Positions 12,351 to 14,514 of a stretch of DNA of 14,514 nt are shown piece by piece; positions within the stretch are counted from its first letter, which is position 1, and each line of letters begins with the position of its first letter. The DNA is taken from the NCBI GenBank assembly GCA_021772705.1, contig JAJFLN010000491.1, positions 1-14,514 of the forward strand, in the 5' to 3' direction. The notes beneath the pieces were generated by a model. That model was not told where the DNA came from. It made no database searches and saw nothing but the letters and a program-made list of their open reading frames with translations. A program made the position numbers and the translations under genes. The DNA comes from Candidatus Cloacimonadota bacterium. Lineage in GTDB: Bacteria; Muiribacteriota; UBA6191; JACPRK01.

Positions 12351-14514
12351 GCTTCCACTTCCTTGGTTTTCAGCGGTGGGGCATCGGCTCGATCCGACCG
12401 TGCGACGGAGCGAAGCTCTTGCAAAGCCAGGGAAAAGGAGAGCGTCGATTCGGCGCCCTGGTTTTCATTGACTCGGTCCGCATGCAGTCCGTCTTGACAG
12501 CCGCCTGACGCGGCATCGAAGAGGCTCGCTTGCAGCTGGTTCTGGCCCAGGAACCAGTTGAATGCCTGGCGAGCGTTCTCGGCCCAGCAGGCCTCGCCCG
12601 TGAGTCGGCCTGCCTCGAGGCAAGCCGAGACCATTCCGCAGGCCTCCACGGGTTGTTGATCGAAGAGCGCCTTCGTCCCGCCTCGAGGGTAGAACCCGTT
12701 TGAGCCGACGGGAGAGAAGTACCCTTCCTCCGTGCGTTGCTGACCCACCAGCCATTCCAGGGAGACCAGCCCTGCCCGCATCATTTCGACGTCCTCTGTC
12801 TCGGCCCCACTCACCAGTAACGCCTGGGGGAGCCGGGCATTGCAGTAGCTGAGCTGCTGCTCAAACCATGGCCAGTCGGGTACGCTCGAGCGGATGTAGA
12901 GGTCGTGGAGGCGCTTCGAGAGAGTGCCGCGCAGTGCCTGAACTTCTCTATCTCCTTCGAAGGCGCGCAGGTACTCGCTCACGCCGAGGAGGACATAGGC
13001 CCACGCACGAGGGCTGCTGAAGTCTTCGATCGACGGAAGGCCGGCCCCGAAGAGCTGGCCCGCAAGACTCTGCTGCCCTGGGTTGCTGGAGCGGCCGACC
13101 ATGGTGCCCAGAGCCCACATGGCGCGGCCATGGGAATCTTCCGAACCTGTCTCTTCGGTCCATTCTCGAGAGTAGGACATGAAATTCCTGAAACGTGAGG
13201 TCTCCGGATTGAAGGCATGACTCACGAAGGCGAGGTAGCGGGACGAGAGAGCGCGAACCGATCGACCTTCTCCCGAGTCCTCCAGGAGAGTCGTCAGGAG
13301 TAACGCCCGCGCATTGTCGTCCAGGCAGTAGCCGTCCCCGTACCGAGGAACGCTGAAAATGGCGTGCTGCAGGACGCCTGTCTCATCGGTCATGAGACGG
13401 AGGTGGTCGAGATTCAGCTCAGGCAGCTCGACGGGACGCACGGCGAGCGTCCTGGCCTGAAACGCAGTGCGCCTGCTGTCCTTGCTAGCAGCCAGGGCTC
13501 GCCGAAACGTCTCCATGTAACGGTGAGCCACGGCCGGCCAGACCATTCCCTTGCTCTCGCCGGCGGCCCGATCACCCATGGCCAGCCGCCTCGAGTCGTT
13601 ACCCAGCAAATCGATCACTTCCGTTGCGATGGCCTGCGAATCTCTCCAGGTCACGAGGACACCACGTCCATCGGCCAGGACTTCTCGAGCATAGAGATAG
13701 GGGGTCGAGATAGCCGCCTTTCCGAGTCCAACGGCGTAGGCCAGGGTGCCGGAAGTAATCTGTTCTTCCTTCAGGTAAGGCGTGACATAGATGTCGGCGG
13801 CGGAGAGGAACCCGACGAGCTCATTCTGGGCCACGAATCGATTGTAAAAGAGGATGGCGTGAGCCACGCCAAGTGTCTCGGCACGGTTCGCGAGCATCAG
13901 CCGGTAGCTCTCGCCGCTCTGCTCCTTGACGTGAGGGTGCGTGACGCCGAGCACGATGTAAATCGCCTTCGGAAAGCGGCCCAGGATCTCGGGTAGCGCG
14001 TCGATGACATACTCGATCCCTTTGTCCGGCGAAAGGAGGCCGAAGGTGAGGATCACCGGCCTGCCCTGAACCCCGATCCTCTCCTTGGCATGATTCGTGG
14101 ACGGTAGAGCGGGAACTCCGTGGGGAATGAAATCGATCTTGTGGTCCGGGACGCCATGGACTTGTTGCAGCAGTTCCCTGCCGCGGGAACTCATGACGAC
14201 AAGCCGTTCCGAAGTCCGGCTGATTCGGTCGAGAGCGTCTCGCTGAGCCGGACTGGGTGTCTCGAGGATCGTGTGCAGGGTTGTAACGATCGGCATTCGC
14301 AGCTCTTCGAGCAGGGCCAAGACGTGGCTCCCCGCTTTGCCTCCAAAGATACCGAACTCGTGCTGCAGGCTGACGATGTCGACGGGACTGACATTGAGGA
14401 AGTCCGCGGCACGCCGGTAGGAGGAAAGCTCGGTCTGGGCGATCTCGAATCGGACCCGGGCCGGGTAGGCGTGGTGTCTGCCCGGGTCGTTCATGGCGAG
14501 CACGAAGCAGTCGA
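12347..14514 (-). CDS. GT4 glycosyltransferase fused to an alpha/alpha-barrel glycosidase-like domain (5' end cut)
   Basis: The frame stays open to the right edge (…DCFVLAMNDPG), so the N-terminus is missing; 718 residues are visible from GTG 14503. Residues about 1-340 are a GT-B fold GT4 glycosyltransferase: SLQHEFGIFGG (45-55), FIPHGVP (125-131), the nucleotide-sugar segment FGLLSPDKGIEYVIDALPEI (154-173), NRFVAQNELVGFL, and the EX7E-type region YLKEEQITSGTLAYAVG (243-259). After a linker (about 340-365) comes a helical domain with GDGYCLDDNARALLL (389-403), SEDSHGRAMWALG (454-466), SSPRAWAYVLLG and a final FDAASGGCQDGL segment, typical of the six-hairpin toroid domain found attached to this GT type. 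By family, the GT adds a sugar (often mannose) from a nucleotide donor; the second domain resembles glycosidases but its activity is unproven. It overlaps the GH130 gene by ATGA. Confidence 0.9.
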   Translation of the reverse strand, partial: DCFVLAMNDPGRHHAYPARVRFEIAQTELSSYRRAADFLNVSPVDIVSLQHEFGIFGGKAGSHVLALLEELRMPIVTTLHTILETPSPAQRDALDRISRTSERLVVMSSRGRELLQQVHGVPDHKIDFIPHGVPALPSTNHAKERIGVQGRPVILTFGLLSPDKGIEYVIDALPEILGRFPKAIYIVLGVTHPHVKEQSGESYRLMLANRAETLGVAHAILFYNRFVAQNELVGFLSAADIYVTPYLKEEQITSGTLAYAVGLGKAAISTPYLYAREVLADGRGVLVTWRDSQAIATEVIDLLGNDSRRLAMGDRAAGESKGMVWPAVAHRYMETFRRALAASKDSRRTAFQARTLAVRPVELPELNLDHLRLMTDETGVLQHAIFSVPRYGDGYCLDDNARALLLTTLLEDSGEGRSVRALSSRYLAFVSHAFNPETSRFRNFMSYSREWTEETGSEDSHGRAMWALGTMVGRSSNPGQQSLAGQLFGAGLPSIEDFSSPRAWAYVLLGVSEYLRAFEGDREVQALRGTLSKRLHDLYIRSSVPDWPWFEQQLSYCNARLPQALLVSGAETEDVEMMRAGLVSLEWLVGQQRTEEGYFSPVGSNGFYPRGGTKALFDQQPVEACGMVSACLEAGRLTGEACWAENARQAFNWFLGQNQLQASLFDAASGGCQDGLHADRVNENQGAESTLSFSLALQELRSVARSDRADAPPLKTKEVEA

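Overview
This window comes from a high-GC bacterium. The gene types suggest a soil- or water-type Gram-negative with large signalling capacity: many-PAS hybrid kinases, a GT4-glycosidase fusion next to a GH130 enzyme, and CsbD and glycine-zipper stress proteins. A planctomycete of the Isosphaera/Singulisphaera type is my best guess. There is no rRNA or other marker gene, so that placement is weak. I saw no tRNA, CRISPR array or intact mobile element.

Layout. Positions 1-7724 are all minus strand. In transcription order they hold a 1983-aa hybrid histidine kinase (7724-1773), a 365-aa receiver-histidine kinase overlapping it by ATGA (1776-679), a 73-aa single-span membrane protein (523-302), and the first 53 codons of a membrane protein that looks like the start of a CHASE2 sensor (160 to beyond the left edge). 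Next is a 650-bp gene-poor stretch (7725-8374). Positions 8375-9770 hold two plus-strand genes: a secreted Thr-rich protein with 81-bp repeats, started at GTG, and a 73-aa two-span membrane protein. A convergent gene-free stretch separates these from a minus-strand CsbD-family gene (10407-10162). A plus-strand glycine-zipper stress-type gene follows (10953-11312). The right end is a minus-strand pair with an ATGA overlap: a GT4 glycosyltransferase fused to an alpha/alpha-barrel glycosidase-like domain (cut by the right edge) and a GH130 glycoside phosphorylase/mannosidase.

How the genes may work together. The two kinases form a soluble phosphorelay. The large kinase has one ordinary PAS domain, nine tandem PAS units of exactly 124 residues each, HisKA, HATPase, two receivers and an Hpt. 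The second protein adds another receiver in front of its own HisKA/HATPase. Neither has a membrane segment or a DNA-binding domain, so the output must lie elsewhere. The GT4/GH130 pair probably makes or turns over a mannose-type oligosaccharide or glycoside. The small genes in the middle look like envelope and stress accessory genes, each with its own ribosome binding site.

The strongest unusual feature is the PAS array. It keeps nine units in perfect 372-bp register and shows a higher-order pattern: units 1, 5 and 9 are one subtype and units 4 and 8 another. This points to block duplication of four units followed by patchwork exchange. A second point is a short sequence near 8045 that recurs near 10837, both in gene-free DNA.
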